Part shown: positions 1-8,203 of the stretch, one piece after another
How positions within the stretch are numbered: position 1 is the stretch's first letter
Layout: every line of letters begins with the position of its first letter
Origin: Xanthomonas sp. DAR 34887
Lineage (GTDB): Bacteria > Pseudomonadota > Gammaproteobacteria > Xanthomonadales > Xanthomonadaceae
Reading direction: 5' to 3'
DNA: 64,000 nucleotides
NCBI RefSeq assembly: GCF_041245805.1
Contig: NZ_CP162490.1
Span: forward strand, 3,697,001 to 3,761,000
Notes under the pieces: model-generated
What the model was told of the DNA's origin: nothing
What the model saw: only the letters and a program-made list of their open reading frames with translations
Database searches by the model: none
Made by a program: the position numbers and the translations under genes

Positions 1-411
1 GGTCAGCCGCAGCAGGTCCACGATCAGCCCGAACTTGGCCGGGTCGTCGCTGGAGCCGGGATTGAACAGCAGCGCCACCTGCGGGGTGAAGATCAGCCCC
101 AGCGCGGTGACCAGCAGCAGGATGCCGCCCAGCGTGCCGGACACCCGCGACATCAGCGCGCGCAGGTCGGCGTGCGGCCGGGTCTCCTTGACCTCGGTGA
201 ACACCGGCACGAAGGCGGTGGCGAACGAGCCTTCCGCGAACAGCCGGCGCAGGAAGTTGGGAATGCGGAACGCGACCCAGAATGCGTCGGTGGTCGCGTT
301 GGCGCCGAACGAAATGGTGATAGCCTGATCGCGTACCAGCCCCAGCACGCGCGAGACCATGGTCATGCTGCTGAACGAGAGCAGCCCGCGGAGCATGCGC
401 GGCGCGCTCAT
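1..411 (-). CDS. murJ: MurJ/MviN lipid II flippase, N-terminal part (cut by window edge)
   Basis: The first 137 residues of a minus-strand frame that runs off the left edge. It begins MSAPRMLRGLLSFSSMTMVS and continues with SRVLGLVRDQ, FGANATTDAFWVAFRIPNF and FAEGSFATAFVPVF, the conserved opening of MurJ. The family is an inner-membrane protein of about 14 helices that flips lipid II for peptidoglycan synthesis. The ATG complements 409-411; a second in-frame Met lies five codons inside, so the start could shift slightly. The gene is head to head with rpsT, with about 100 bp between them. No disruption is visible in the part shown. Confidence 0.93.
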   Translation of the reverse strand, partial: MSAPRMLRGLLSFSSMTMVSRVLGLVRDQAITISFGANATTDAFWVAFRIPNFLRRLFAEGSFATAFVPVFTEVKETRPHADLRALMSRVSGTLGGILLLVTALGLIFTPQVALLFNPGSSDDPAKFGLIVDLLRLT

Positions 412-435
412 GCGGCGACCCTCTTGACAATTGGC

Positions 436-464
436 TTGACGCAGTTGTTTAGAACCTTCATACT
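436..464 (+). promoter_or_regulatory. Putative rpsT promoter
   Basis: TTGACG at 436-441 and CATACT at 459-464 are separated by 17 bp, about 45 bp upstream of the rpsT GTG. A perfect TTGACA at 424-429 is also present but has no good -10 partner. Assigned by motif only. Confidence 0.4.
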
Positions 465-512
465 CTCCCGCTTGTTTTTATCCACCACACAGCTTTCCAG
501 GAAACCACCACC

Positions 513-785
513 GTGGCCAATATCAAGTCCGCCAAGAAGCGCGCCAAGCAGACCGTCGTGCGCAATGCGCGCAACACGGCTCAGCGTTCGATGCTGCGCA
601 CCGCCGTCAAGAAGGTCATCAAGGCCCTGGACGCCAACGACGCCGCCGGCGCCGAAGCCGCTTTCGCCGTTGCCCAGCCGATCCTCGACCGTTTCAGCTC
701 GCGCGGTCTGATCCACAAGAACAAGGCTGCCCGCCACAAGAGCCGCCTGACCGCCCGCATCAAGGCGATCAAGAACGCCGCCTAA
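513..785 (+). CDS. rpsT: 30S ribosomal protein S20
   Basis: A 90-residue, Lys/Arg/Ala-rich protein beginning MANIKSAKKRAKQT and containing IDRF-like and GLIHKNKAARHKSRL segments, the S20 signature. S20 binds 16S rRNA early in 30S assembly. The start is GTG at 513, preceded by an AGGAAA element; no ATG fits the conserved N-terminus. A rho-independent terminator follows at 829-859. The gene is monocistronic and divergent from murJ, a common arrangement in gammaproteobacteria. Confidence 0.97.
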   Translation: MANIKSAKKRAKQTVVRNARNTAQRSMLRTAVKKVIKALDANDAAGAEAAFAVAQPILDRFSSRGLIHKNKAARHKSRLTARIKAIKNAA

Positions 786-828
786 TCGGCCGCGGTTGTT
801 GCCGGAAGCGCCAGCGCTTCCGGCACTA

Positions 829-859
829 CGAAAAAGCCCGGCCTCGGCCGGGTTTTTCG
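829..859. terminator. Bidirectional rho-independent terminator between rpsT and obgE
   Basis: AAAAAGCCCGGC, a three-base loop, then GCCGGGTTTTT. There are T runs on both strands, so it can serve rpsT from the left and obgE from the right. A second hairpin (GCCGGAAGCG pairing with CGCTTCCGGC) lies just upstream at 801-824. Confidence 0.85.
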
Positions 860-918
860 TGTGCGTGCGATCCATCGGCGACAACCGCGACAATCGCGCG
901 CCAGGCCGGCCGCCGCGC

Positions 919-1989
919 TCAGAGCGCATCGGCGGCAGGCGCATTGGCGGCCGCTTCCAGCGCATCCTCGCGCTGGCGGTCGAAGAACGCCATCACGTCC
1001 TTCATGATCGGCCAGGTGCCCTCGCGGCCCAGCGCCGAGACCAGATACCACGGCTGGGTCCAGCCGAGTTCGGCGACGACCTGTTCGGCCAGGGTGCGCG
1101 CCTCGTCCTCGAACAGCAGGTCGGCCTTGTTCAGCACCAGCCAGCGCGGCTTGGCCAGCAGCTCGGCGTCATGCTTTTCCAGCTCGCGCTCGATCGCACG
1201 CACCTGCTCGACCGGCGACACGCCGTCCACGCCACCTTCCATCGGCGCCAGGTCCACCAGGTGCAGCAGCAGACGCGTGCGCTGCAGATGGCGCAGGAAC
1301 TGCGCGCCCAGGCCGGCACCGTCGGCCGCGCCCTCGATCAGGCCCGGAATGTCGGCGATCACGAAGCTGCGGTAGGCCTCGACGCTGACCACGCCCAGGT
1401 TCGGATACAGCGTGGTGAACGGATAGTCGGCGACCTTCGGCGTGGCCGCGGACACCGCACGGATGAAGGTGCTCTTGCCGGCATTCGGGAAGCCGAGCAG
1501 GCCGACGTCGGCGAGCAGCTTCAGCTCCAGCTTCAGCGTGCGCTCCTCGCCCTCTTCGCCCGGCGTCGCCTTGCGCGGCGCGCGCGTCACCGAACTCTTG
1601 AAATGCATGTTGCCCAGGCCGCCCTTGCCGCCCTGCGCGACCAGCAGCCTGTCCCCGTGCGCGACCAGGTCGCCGATGGTCTCGTCGGTATCGACGTTGA
1701 TGACCACGGTGCCGACCGGCACGGTGATGACCAGGTCTTCGCCGGCCTTGCCGTACATTTGCCGGCCCATGCCGTTCTCGCCGCGCTGCGCGCGGAACGC
1801 GCGCTGGTGGCGGAAATCGACCAGGGTATTGAGGTTCTCGTCGGCGACCAGCCACACGCTGCCGCCGTTGCCGCCATCGCCACCGTCCGGCCCGCCCAGC
1901 GGAATGAACTTCTCGCGGCGGAAGCCGATGCAGCCGTTGCCGCCCTTGCCGGCACTGACCTGAATTTCTGCTTCGTCTACCAACTTCAT
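919..1989 (-). CDS. obgE: Obg-family GTPase ObgE/CgtA
   Basis: A 356-residue protein. The glycine-rich Obg fold occupies about residues 1-158 (KGGNGCIGFRREKF, GGPDGGDGGNGG). The G domain follows: G1 GFPNAGKST at 166-174, DYPFTT at 188-193, G3 DIPGLIEGA at 213-221 and G4 NKAD at 287-290. The family binds the 50S subunit and links ribosome maturation to the stringent response and cell cycle. It lies downstream of rplU-rpmA on the same strand, the classic rplU-rpmA-obgE order. Here a terminator-like hairpin and GGGATTGGGGATT repeats separate it from rpmA, so it may have its own promoter. Confidence 0.97.
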   Translation of the reverse strand: MKLVDEAEIQVSAGKGGNGCIGFRREKFIPLGGPDGGDGGNGGSVWLVADENLNTLVDFRHQRAFRAQRGENGMGRQMYGKAGEDLVITVPVGTVVINVDTDETIGDLVAHGDRLLVAQGGKGGLGNMHFKSSVTRAPRKATPGEEGEERTLKLELKLLADVGLLGFPNAGKSTFIRAVSAATPKVADYPFTTLYPNLGVVSVEAYRSFVIADIPGLIEGAADGAGLGAQFLRHLQRTRLLLHLVDLAPMEGGVDGVSPVEQVRAIERELEKHDAELLAKPRWLVLNKADLLFEDEARTLAEQVVAELGWTQPWYLVSALGREGTWPIMKDVMAFFDRQREDALEAAANAPAADAL

Positions 1990-2123
1990 GGGATTTGGGA
2001 TTCGCGATTCGGGATTGGAAAAACCACCGGATGCCGCAGTTTAGCGGCCCCGGCAAAGAACGGAGGCAACGAATCGGGAACCCAGCGGAATCCGCCGTTG
2101 CGAATCCCCAATCCCCAATCCCG
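1989..2123. repeat. Two GGGATTGGGGATT-type repeat tracts
   Basis: The space upstream of obgE has one tract at about 1989-2018 (GGGATTTGGGATTCGCGATT and onward) and an opposite-sense tract at about 2099-2123 (AATCCCCAATCCCCAATCCC). The same words recur at 6513, 6560, 12988, 16052, 17758 and 18019. No gene is seen between the tracts. Confidence 0.8.
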
Positions 2124-2140
2124 ACATCCCGGCCACCAAA

Positions 2141-2170
2141 CGAAAAACCCCGCCGAAGCGGGGCTTTCGT
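2141..2170 (-). terminator. Terminator downstream of rpmA
   Basis: On the minus strand, AGCCCCGC, a TTCG loop, then GCGGGGTTTTTCG. It sits about 45 bp after the rpmA stop and before obgE, so it may attenuate read-through into obgE. Confidence 0.75.
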
Positions 2171-2212
2171 CAGCAAGCCCGCGCCGTGGCGCAGGCCCTG
2201 GAGGCGAAACGC

Positions 2213-2488
2213 TTACGCCTCGGCGGTAGCCGCTTCGGCCACCACGCTCACGGTGCGACGCTTCTTGGCGCCCTTCACCGAGAACTCGACCTTGCCGTCG
2301 ACCAGCGCGAACAAGGTGTGATCGCGACCCAGGCCGACGCCCGAACCCGGGTGGAACTGGGTGCCGCGCTGACGCACGATGATGTTGCCGGCCTCGATGG
2401 CCTGGCCGCCGAAGATCTTCACGCCCAGGTATTTCGGGTTGGAGTCGCGGCCGTTGCGCGAGGAACCTACGCCCTTTTTATGTGCCAT
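2213..2488 (-). CDS. rpmA: 50S ribosomal protein L27
   Basis: A 91-residue protein starting MAHKKGVGSSRNGRDSNPKY with GGQAIEAGNIIVRQRGTQFHPG, the L27 signature. L27's N-terminus reaches the peptidyl-transferase centre. The start begins directly with MAHKK, with no N-terminal cleavage extension. It lies 12 bp after rplU and is surely co-transcribed with it. The Ala-rich C-terminal tail is ordinary for high-GC relatives. Confidence 0.97.
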   Translation of the reverse strand: MAHKKGVGSSRNGRDSNPKYLGVKIFGGQAIEAGNIIVRQRGTQFHPGSGVGLGRDHTLFALVDGKVEFSVKGAKKRRTVSVVAEAATAEA

Positions 2489-2500
2489 GACTGCTGCTCC

Positions 2501-2821
2501 TTACTTCTTGTCGCCACCGGCAATGCCGGTGATCTCGATTTCGGTGTAATGCTGCCGGTGACCCTGACGCTTCATGTGGTGCTTGCGGCGGCGGAACTTG
2601 ATGATGCGCACCTTGTCGGCACGGCCATGGGCCACGACCTTCGCGGTGACGGTGGCGCCCTTCAGCGCATCACCGAGCTTGATGCCATCGCTGTCGCCCA
2701 GCATCAGGATGTTGTCGAACTTGATCTCGTTGCCGGCTTCGACTTCGAGCTTTTCCACGCGGAGCGTTTCGCCCTGCGCGACGCGGTATTGCTTACCGCC
2801 GGTTACCAGTACTGCGTACAT
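2501..2821 (-). CDS. rplU: 50S ribosomal protein L21
   Basis: A 106-residue protein: MYAVLVTGGKQYRVAQGETL at the N-terminus, and FRRRKHHMKRQGHRQHYTEI near the C-terminus, the conserved RNA-binding signature of L21. It is first in the rplU-rpmA unit. L21 binds 23S rRNA. The 190-bp space to uvrA should contain the two divergent promoters; I could not fix either one. Confidence 0.97.
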   Translation of the reverse strand: MYAVLVTGGKQYRVAQGETLRVEKLEVEAGNEIKFDNILMLGDSDGIKLGDALKGATVTAKVVAHGRADKVRIIKFRRRKHHMKRQGHRQHYTEIEITGIAGGDKK

Positions 2822-3114
2822 GACCAGACTTCCTCTGTAGTTATTGTGGTCGCCCCTGCCGTGCCTCGTCGGGCAGACAGGAGCGGAATTGTAGTGGCTT
2901 CAGCGGGTTAGGGTCAAGCCCCGGCCCCGGCTCAAATGCAACCCCGGTAACGCGTCACGATTGGCTGAACCGGCAAGCCACGGCAGGCCCCGGATCCTGG
3001 CAAATCCGGCAATTGCCCCCACCTGACAAGCTGGGTACGCTGATCGATTGCCGTCCCCTCCCCGCCCCCACGCTGGCCCTGGCTGACGCCCGGCCGGCAC
3101 AACACGGACTCCTC

Positions 3115-6078
3115 ATGGCGATGGATTTCATCCGCATCCGCGGCGCGCGGACGCACAACCTCAAGAACCTCGACCTCGACCTGCCGCGCGACAAGCTGAT
3201 CGTGATCACCGGCCTGTCCGGGTCCGGCAAGTCCTCACTGGCGTTCGACACCATCTACGCCGAAGGCCAGCGCCGCTACGTGGAGTCGCTGTCGGCGTAT
3301 GCGCGGCAGTTCCTCAGCGTGATGGAAAAGCCCGACATCGACCACATCGAAGGCCTGTCGCCGGCGATCGCGATCGAGCAGAAGTCGACCTCGCACAACC
3401 CGCGCTCCACGGTCGGCACCATCACCGAAATCTACGACTACCTGCGCCTGCTGTACGCGCGCGTCGGCCAGCCGCGCTGCCCCGACCACGGCTATCCGCT
3501 GGAGGCGCAGACAGTCAGCCAGATGGTGGACCACATCCTGAGCCTGGATCCGGAACAGCGCTACATGCTGCTGGCGCCGGTGATCCGCGACCGCAAGGGC
3601 GAGCACGCGCAGGTGTTCGAGCAACTGCGCGCGCAGGGCTTCGTGCGCGTGCGGGTGGACGGCGAGCTGTACGAGATCGACGCAGTGCCGGCGCTGGCGC
3701 TGCGCCAGAAGCACACCATCGAGGCGGTGATCGACCGCTTCCGCCCGCGCGAGGACATCAAGCAGCGCCTGGCCGAGAGCTTCGAGACCGCGCTGAAGCT
3801 GGCCGACGGCATGGTCTCGGTGCAGTCGCTGGACGACACCGCGGCCGCGCCGCACCTGTTTTCCTCCAAGTACAGCTGCCCGGTCTGCGACTACTCGCTG
3901 CCGGAGCTGGAACCGCGGCTGTTCTCGTTCAACGCGCCGATGGGCGCCTGCCCGAGCTGCGACGGCCTGGGCGTGGCCGAGTTCTTCGATCCCGAGCGCG
4001 TAGTGGTGCATCCGGAGCTGTCGCTGTCGGCCGGCGCGGTGCGCGGCTGGGACCGGCGCAACGCCTATTACTTCCAGCTGATCGCCTCGCTGGCCAGGCA
4101 CTACAAGTTCGACGTGGACGCGCCGTGGCAGTCGCTGCCGGCGAGCGTGCGCCAGGCGGTGCTGTACGGCAGCGGCGACGAGACCATCAACTTCACCTAC
4201 TTCACCGATGCCGGCGGCCGCACCCAGCGCAAGCATCGCTTCGAAGGCATCATCCCCAACCTGGAACGCCGCTACCGCGAGACCGAATCGCCGGCGGTGC
4301 GCGAGGAACTGGCCAAGTACATCAGCCAGCGGCCGTGCCCGGACTGCAAGGGCGCGCGCCTGAACAAGGCCGCGCGCAACGTGTTCGTCGCCGACCGCCC
4401 GCTGCCGGACCTGGTGGTGCTGCCGATCGACGACGCGCTGACGTTCTTCCGCCAGCTCGACCTGCCCGGCTGGCGCGGCGAGATCGCCAGCAAGATCGTC
4501 AAGGAGATCGCCGAACGGCTGGGCTTCCTGGTCGACGTCGGCCTGGATTACCTCACCCTCGAGCGCAAGGCCGACACGCTGTCCGGTGGCGAGGCGCAGC
4601 GCATCCGCCTGGCCAGCCAGATCGGCGCCGGCCTGGTGGGCGTGATGTACGTGCTCGACGAGCCGTCGATCGGCCTGCACCAACGCGACAACGAGCGCCT
4701 GCTCGGCACGCTGACGCGGCTGCGCGACCTGGGCAACACGGTGATCGTGGTCGAACACGACGAGGACGCGATCCGCCTGGCCGACTACGTGCTGGACATC
4801 GGCCCGGGCGCCGGCGTGCACGGCGGCGAGATCGTCGGCCAGGGCACGGTGGCGGACCTGCTGAAGGCGCCGCGCTCGCTGACCGGCCAGTACCTGTCCG
4901 GCAAGCGCCGCATCGAGATCCCGGCCAAGCGGCACAAGGCCAACCCGAAGATGACCCTGCACCTGCGCGGGGCCACCGGCAACAACCTCAAGAACGTGAA
5001 CCTGGACATCCCGGCCGGGCTGCTGACCTGCGTCACCGGCGTGTCCGGCTCGGGCAAGTCGACGCTGATCAACGACACCTTGTTCACCCTGGCCGCCAAC
5101 GAGATCAACGGCGCCTCGCATGCGGTGGCGCCGTACCGCGAGATCGAACATCTGGACCTGTTCGACAAGGTGGTGGATATCGACCAGTCGCCGATCGGCC
5201 GCACCCCGCGCTCCAACCCGGCCACCTACACCGGCCTGTTCACGCCGCTGCGCGAACTGTTCGCGCAGGTGCCCGAGGCGCGCGCGCGCGGCTATTCGCC
5301 CGGCCGTTTCAGCTTCAACGTGCGCGGCGGCCGCTGCGAGGCGTGCCAGGGCGACGGCCTGATCAAGGTCGAGATGCACTTCCTGCCCGACGTGTACGTG
5401 CCCTGCGACGTGTGCCACGGCAAGCGCTACAACCGCGAGACGCTGGAGATTCTGTACAAGGGCTTCAACATCAACGACGTGCTGCAGATGACCGTGGAGG
5501 ACGCGCTGCGGCTGTTCGAGCCGGTGCCGACCATCGCGCGCAAGCTGGAGACGCTGGTCGATGTCGGCCTGAGCTACATCAAGCTCGGGCAGAGCGCGAC
5601 CACGCTGTCCGGCGGCGAAGCGCAGCGGGTGAAGCTGTCCAAGGAACTGTCGCGGCGCGATACCGGCCGCACCCTGTACATCCTCGACGAACCGACCACC
5701 GGCCTGCACTTCCACGACATCGAGGCGCTGCTCGGCGTGCTGCACAAGCTGCGCGACGAAGGCAACACCGTGGTCGTGATCGAGCACAACCTGGACGTGA
5801 TCAAGACCGCCGACTGGGTGGTGGATCTTGGTCCGGAGGGCGGCCATCGCGGCGGCACCATCCTCGCCACCGGCACCCCGGAGGAGATCGCCGCGCACCC
5901 GGATTCCTACACCGGCCACTTCCTGGCCAAGCTGCTGCCCGCCGGCACGGTGGCCAAGCCGACCAAACCGGCGGCGATGGCCAACAAGCCCGACGCGCTG
6001 CCGCCGCGCAAGAGCAAACCCGAGAAGGTCGCCAAGAAGGCGGCCAAGAAGACCACGACCAAGAAGGCCGCACGATGA
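3115..6078 (+). CDS. uvrA: Excinuclease ABC subunit A
   Basis: A 987-residue ABC-type damage sensor of nucleotide excision repair. Features in order: RGARTHNLKN; Walker A GLSGSGKS at 33-40; the UvrB-binding region with EQKSTSHNPRSTVGT; a first zinc module (CPVC, then CPSCDGLG); the first signature LSGGEAQRIRLASQIGAGL; the second Walker A GVSGSGKS; the second zinc module (CEACQGDG, CDVCHGKRYN); and the second signature LSGGEAQRVKLSKEL. The frame is open further upstream, but the family begins just before IRGARTHN, so ATG 3115 (or 3121) is preferred. The tail is unusually Lys/Ala-rich (about 35 residues), longer than in E. coli (940 aa). The stop overlaps the next ATG. Confidence 0.97.
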   Translation: MAMDFIRIRGARTHNLKNLDLDLPRDKLIVITGLSGSGKSSLAFDTIYAEGQRRYVESLSAYARQFLSVMEKPDIDHIEGLSPAIAIEQKSTSHNPRSTVGTITEIYDYLRLLYARVGQPRCPDHGYPLEAQTVSQMVDHILSLDPEQRYMLLAPVIRDRKGEHAQVFEQLRAQGFVRVRVDGELYEIDAVPALALRQKHTIEAVIDRFRPREDIKQRLAESFETALKLADGMVSVQSLDDTAAAPHLFSSKYSCPVCDYSLPELEPRLFSFNAPMGACPSCDGLGVAEFFDPERVVVHPELSLSAGAVRGWDRRNAYYFQLIASLARHYKFDVDAPWQSLPASVRQAVLYGSGDETINFTYFTDAGGRTQRKHRFEGIIPNLERRYRETESPAVREELAKYISQRPCPDCKGARLNKAARNVFVADRPLPDLVVLPIDDALTFFRQLDLPGWRGEIASKIVKEIAERLGFLVDVGLDYLTLERKADTLSGGEAQRIRLASQIGAGLVGVMYVLDEPSIGLHQRDNERLLGTLTRLRDLGNTVIVVEHDEDAIRLADYVLDIGPGAGVHGGEIVGQGTVADLLKAPRSLTGQYLSGKRRIEIPAKRHKANPKMTLHLRGATGNNLKNVNLDIPAGLLTCVTGVSGSGKSTLINDTLFTLAANEINGASHAVAPYREIEHLDLFDKVVDIDQSPIGRTPRSNPATYTGLFTPLRELFAQVPEARARGYSPGRFSFNVRGGRCEACQGDGLIKVEMHFLPDVYVPCDVCHGKRYNRETLEILYKGFNINDVLQMTVEDALRLFEPVPTIARKLETLVDVGLSYIKLGQSATTLSGGEAQRVKLSKELSRRDTGRTLYILDEPTTGLHFHDIEALLGVLHKLRDEGNTVVVIEHNLDVIKTADWVVDLGPEGGHRGGTILATGTPEEIAAHPDSYTGHFLAKLLPAGTVAKPTKPAAMANKPDALPPRKSKPEKVAKKAAKKTTTKKAAR

Positions 6079-6506
6079 GCGCATCCCCCACCGAGTCCCC
6101 CTCCACCGCGCACAAGCCGCTGGCGCGCGTGCCGATCAGCGTGCGCTGGCGCGACATGGACAGCATGGGCCACGTCAACAACGCCAAGTACATCTCCTAC
6201 CTGGAAGAGGCGCGCGTGCGCTGGCTGCTGCAGGTGGAAGGCTTCTCGATGCGCAACCGCATCGCTCCGGTGGTCGCCGCGACCAACGTCAACTACCGGC
6301 GCCCGATCGTGTGGCCGAACGACATCGTGGTGGAGCTGTTCGTCGAGCGCATGGGCAGCAGCAGCATCACCGTCGGCCACCGCATCGTCGACCAGAAGGA
6401 CGACAGCGTGCTGCACTCGGACGGCAACGTGGTGGTGGTGTGGATCGACACCGAAACCGGCAAGAGCGCGCCGCTGCCGGACGAAATCCGCGCGGCGTGC
6501 AGTTGA
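6075..6506 (+). CDS. Hot-dog acyl-CoA thioesterase (4HBT family)
   Basis: A 143-residue single hot-dog domain. DMDSMGHVNNAKYISYLEEA (residues 27-46) is the DxDxxGHVNN active-site loop of 4-hydroxybenzoyl-CoA/YbgC-type thioesterases, which hydrolyse acyl-CoA in the cytoplasm. Its ATG overlaps the uvrA stop (ATGA), so translation is probably coupled to uvrA although no functional link is evident. The first ~17 residues are Ser/Thr/Pro-rich and not conserved-looking. The substrate cannot be read from sequence. Confidence 0.85.
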   Translation: MSASPTESPSTAHKPLARVPISVRWRDMDSMGHVNNAKYISYLEEARVRWLLQVEGFSMRNRIAPVVAATNVNYRRPIVWPNDIVVELFVERMGSSSITVGHRIVDQKDDSVLHSDGNVVVVWIDTETGKSAPLPDEIRAACS

Positions 6507-6512
6507 GAGGCT

Positions 6513-6771
6513 GGGATTGGGGATTCGGGATTGGGGATTGGCAAAAGCGGGCCCTGCGCGGGATTGGGCTGGCTAATCCCCAATCCCGCCCCTTGTAGGA
6601 GCGGCTTCAGCCGCGACAGACACCGTCCGAAGGGCCAGGCATCGAAACCTGTCGCGGCTGAAATGGCGCCCACACGGATGGGCGTGCGCCGCGAAGCGCT
6701 GCAAAATGGGCTTCAGTTCAGGTGGTGCGGACTGTCGGACAGCGCCGGTCGCGGCTGAAGCCGCTCCTACA
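6513..6771. repeat. Mixed repeat cluster (both repeat families) between convergent genes
   Basis: Contents of this gene-free stretch: GGGATTGGGGATT tracts at 6513-6541 and a hairpin of the same family at 6560-6587; a forward palindrome copy at 6594-6618 (TGTAGGAGCGGCTTCAG and onward); a partial inverted copy near 6648-6661; and a complete inverted copy at 6748-6771. The forward and inverted palindrome copies can pair over a ~130-bp loop, like BIME units in other gammaproteobacteria. No coding sequence is visible here. Confidence 0.8.
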
Positions 6772-6817
6772 GAAAGCCGACGATGCAGCGCGCTCGCGAC
6801 CTGGGGTCCGAGTTCTC

Positions 6818-7303
6818 TTATGGCTTGCTCGCGCTCACCTTCAATTCGCCCTGCACCTCGCGCCCATCCTCCAGCACGAAGGTGATCGGCAGACTCGCGC
6901 CCTCGCGCAGCGGCTGTGCCGGCTGCATCAGCATCAGGTGCAGGCCGCCGGGCTGCAGCACGGCATCGGCGCCGGCCGCCAGCGGCAGGCGCTCGATCTC
7001 GCGCATCTTGCTGACCCCGTCCACCTGCGTGGTCTGATGCAGGCTCACATCGGCGAACGCCGGGCTGCGCGCCGCCACCACCGCCAGCGCCTGCTTGCAC
7101 GGGTTGTGCAGGCGGCCGAAACCGGCGGCCATCGGCATCGCCGCGTTCGGCGGCAGCCGGACCCAGCCCGCCTGCCACTGCGGCGAACAGTCGGCGGCCT
7201 TGCCCGCGGCCGGCGCCGCGAGCGCGGCCCCCGGCGCCAATCCGGCCAAACACGCCAGCCCGATGGCCAGCCCCCGTACGCATGCGGATGGTATGAGCTT
7301 CAT
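6818..7303 (-). CDS. Periplasmic copper chaperone PCu(A)C
   Basis: A 161-residue protein with a Sec signal peptide (residues 1 to about 28, ending ALAAPA). The full copper motif HX10MX21HXM is present: the His of HQTTQVDG, the Met of SKMRE, then LHLML. Such proteins carry Cu(I) in the periplasm, for example to cytochrome oxidase. The ATG complements 7301-7303, directly before the signal peptide. It diverges from the enoyl-CoA isomerase gene with about 50 bp between starts, so the two may share a control region. No Sco gene is adjacent. Confidence 0.88.
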   Translation of the reverse strand: MKLIPSACVRGLAIGLACLAGLAPGAALAAPAAGKAADCSPQWQAGWVRLPPNAAMPMAAGFGRLHNPCKQALAVVAARSPAFADVSLHQTTQVDGVSKMREIERLPLAAGADAVLQPGGLHLMLMQPAQPLREGASLPITFVLEDGREVQGELKVSASKP

Positions 7304-7351
7304 GGCTCTATGATAGCCGTCCCGCACCGCGCCGCCTTCGGAAGCTTTCGC

Positions 7352-8131
7352 ATGACCTCGCTGATCCAGGTTCTCGACCACGGCCCCATCCGCCAGCTGC
7401 GCCTGGCGCGCGCGCCGGTCAACGCGCTCGACACCGCCCTGTGCGCCGAGCTGGCCGCGGCGATCGCGCAGGCGCAGGCCGACGCGATGCACGCGCTGGT
7501 GCTGTCCGGCAACGAGCGCATCTTCTCCGCCGGCATGGACGTGCCGCACCTGCTCGGGCACGGCGACGACCGCGCCAAGCTGCTCGACAGCTGGCAGCAG
7601 TTCTTCGGCGCGGCGCGCGCGCTGGCCGACAGCGCGATCCCGGTGGTGGCGGCGCTGACCGGGCACGCGCCGGCTGGCGGCTGCGTGCTGGCGCTGTGCT
7701 GCGACTACCGGGTGATGGCGCGCAGTCCCGACCCGGCGCATCCGCTCACGATCGGGCTCAACGAGACCCAGGTCGGCCTGGTCGCGCCGGAAGGCATCCA
7801 GCGCCTGCTGCGGCGCGTGGTCGGCGCGCACCGCGCCGAGCGGCTGCTGGTCGGCGGCGAACTGGTCAGCGCCGAGCGTGCGCTGGACATCGGTCTGGTC
7901 GACGAACTGGTGGACGCCGAACTGGTCGTCGCACGTGCGGTGGCGTGGCTGCAGGAACTGCTGCAGCGGCCCCGGCAGCCGATGCTGCAGACCCGCGCGA
8001 TCGCCCGCGCCGACCTGCGCGCCGCGCTGGCCGACGAGCACATCCAGCTCGAGCGCTTCGTCGACGGCTGGCAGGCGCCGGACACCCAGACCGCGCTGCA
8101 CGCACTGGTGGCCAAGCTGGGCAAGCGCTGA
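7352..8131 (+). CDS. Enoyl-CoA hydratase/isomerase family protein (ECI-like)
   Basis: A 259-residue crotonase fold: SAGMDVPHLL and AGGCVLALCCDYRVMA form the oxyanion-hole region, and IGLNETQVGLVAPEGI strongly resembles the LNETQ-G-AP segment of delta3,delta2-enoyl-CoA isomerases. This suggests double-bond isomerisation in unsaturated fatty-acid oxidation rather than hydration. ATG 7352 is preferred over ATG 7310 because GGAAG lies at good spacing upstream. A tesB-type thioesterase follows, consistent with acyl-CoA metabolism. Exact substrate unknown. Confidence 0.8.
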   Translation: MTSLIQVLDHGPIRQLRLARAPVNALDTALCAELAAAIAQAQADAMHALVLSGNERIFSAGMDVPHLLGHGDDRAKLLDSWQQFFGAARALADSAIPVVAALTGHAPAGGCVLALCCDYRVMARSPDPAHPLTIGLNETQVGLVAPEGIQRLLRRVVGAHRAERLLVGGELVSAERALDIGLVDELVDAELVVARAVAWLQELLQRPRQPMLQTRAIARADLRAALADEHIQLERFVDGWQAPDTQTALHALVAKLGKR

Positions 8132-8167
8132 GCGGTGCCGGCACGCAGGCCGGCGTGGGTGGCCCGG

Positions 8168-8173
8168 TATAAT
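8168..8173 (+). promoter_or_regulatory. Perfect -10 box (TATAAT) before tesB
   Basis: TATAAT lies about 31 bp upstream of the TTG start. It would give a leader of roughly 25 nt. No convincing -35 hexamer is present at 16-18 bp spacing. Confidence 0.45.
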
Positions 8174-8203
8174 CGTGGGCACTCCTCGCCCAGGCCTCGC
8201 CTC

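Noticed and set aside
3235..6084. A 949-codon open frame on the minus strand opposite uvrA
   Set aside because: It is an artefact of high-GC codon use: composition is Gln/Arg/Val/Ala-rich with no recognisable domain, and the opposite strand is unmistakably uvrA.
8137..8160. GCCGGC-containing repeat before tesB as a terminator
   Set aside because: The possible stem is only six self-complementary bases with no T run.
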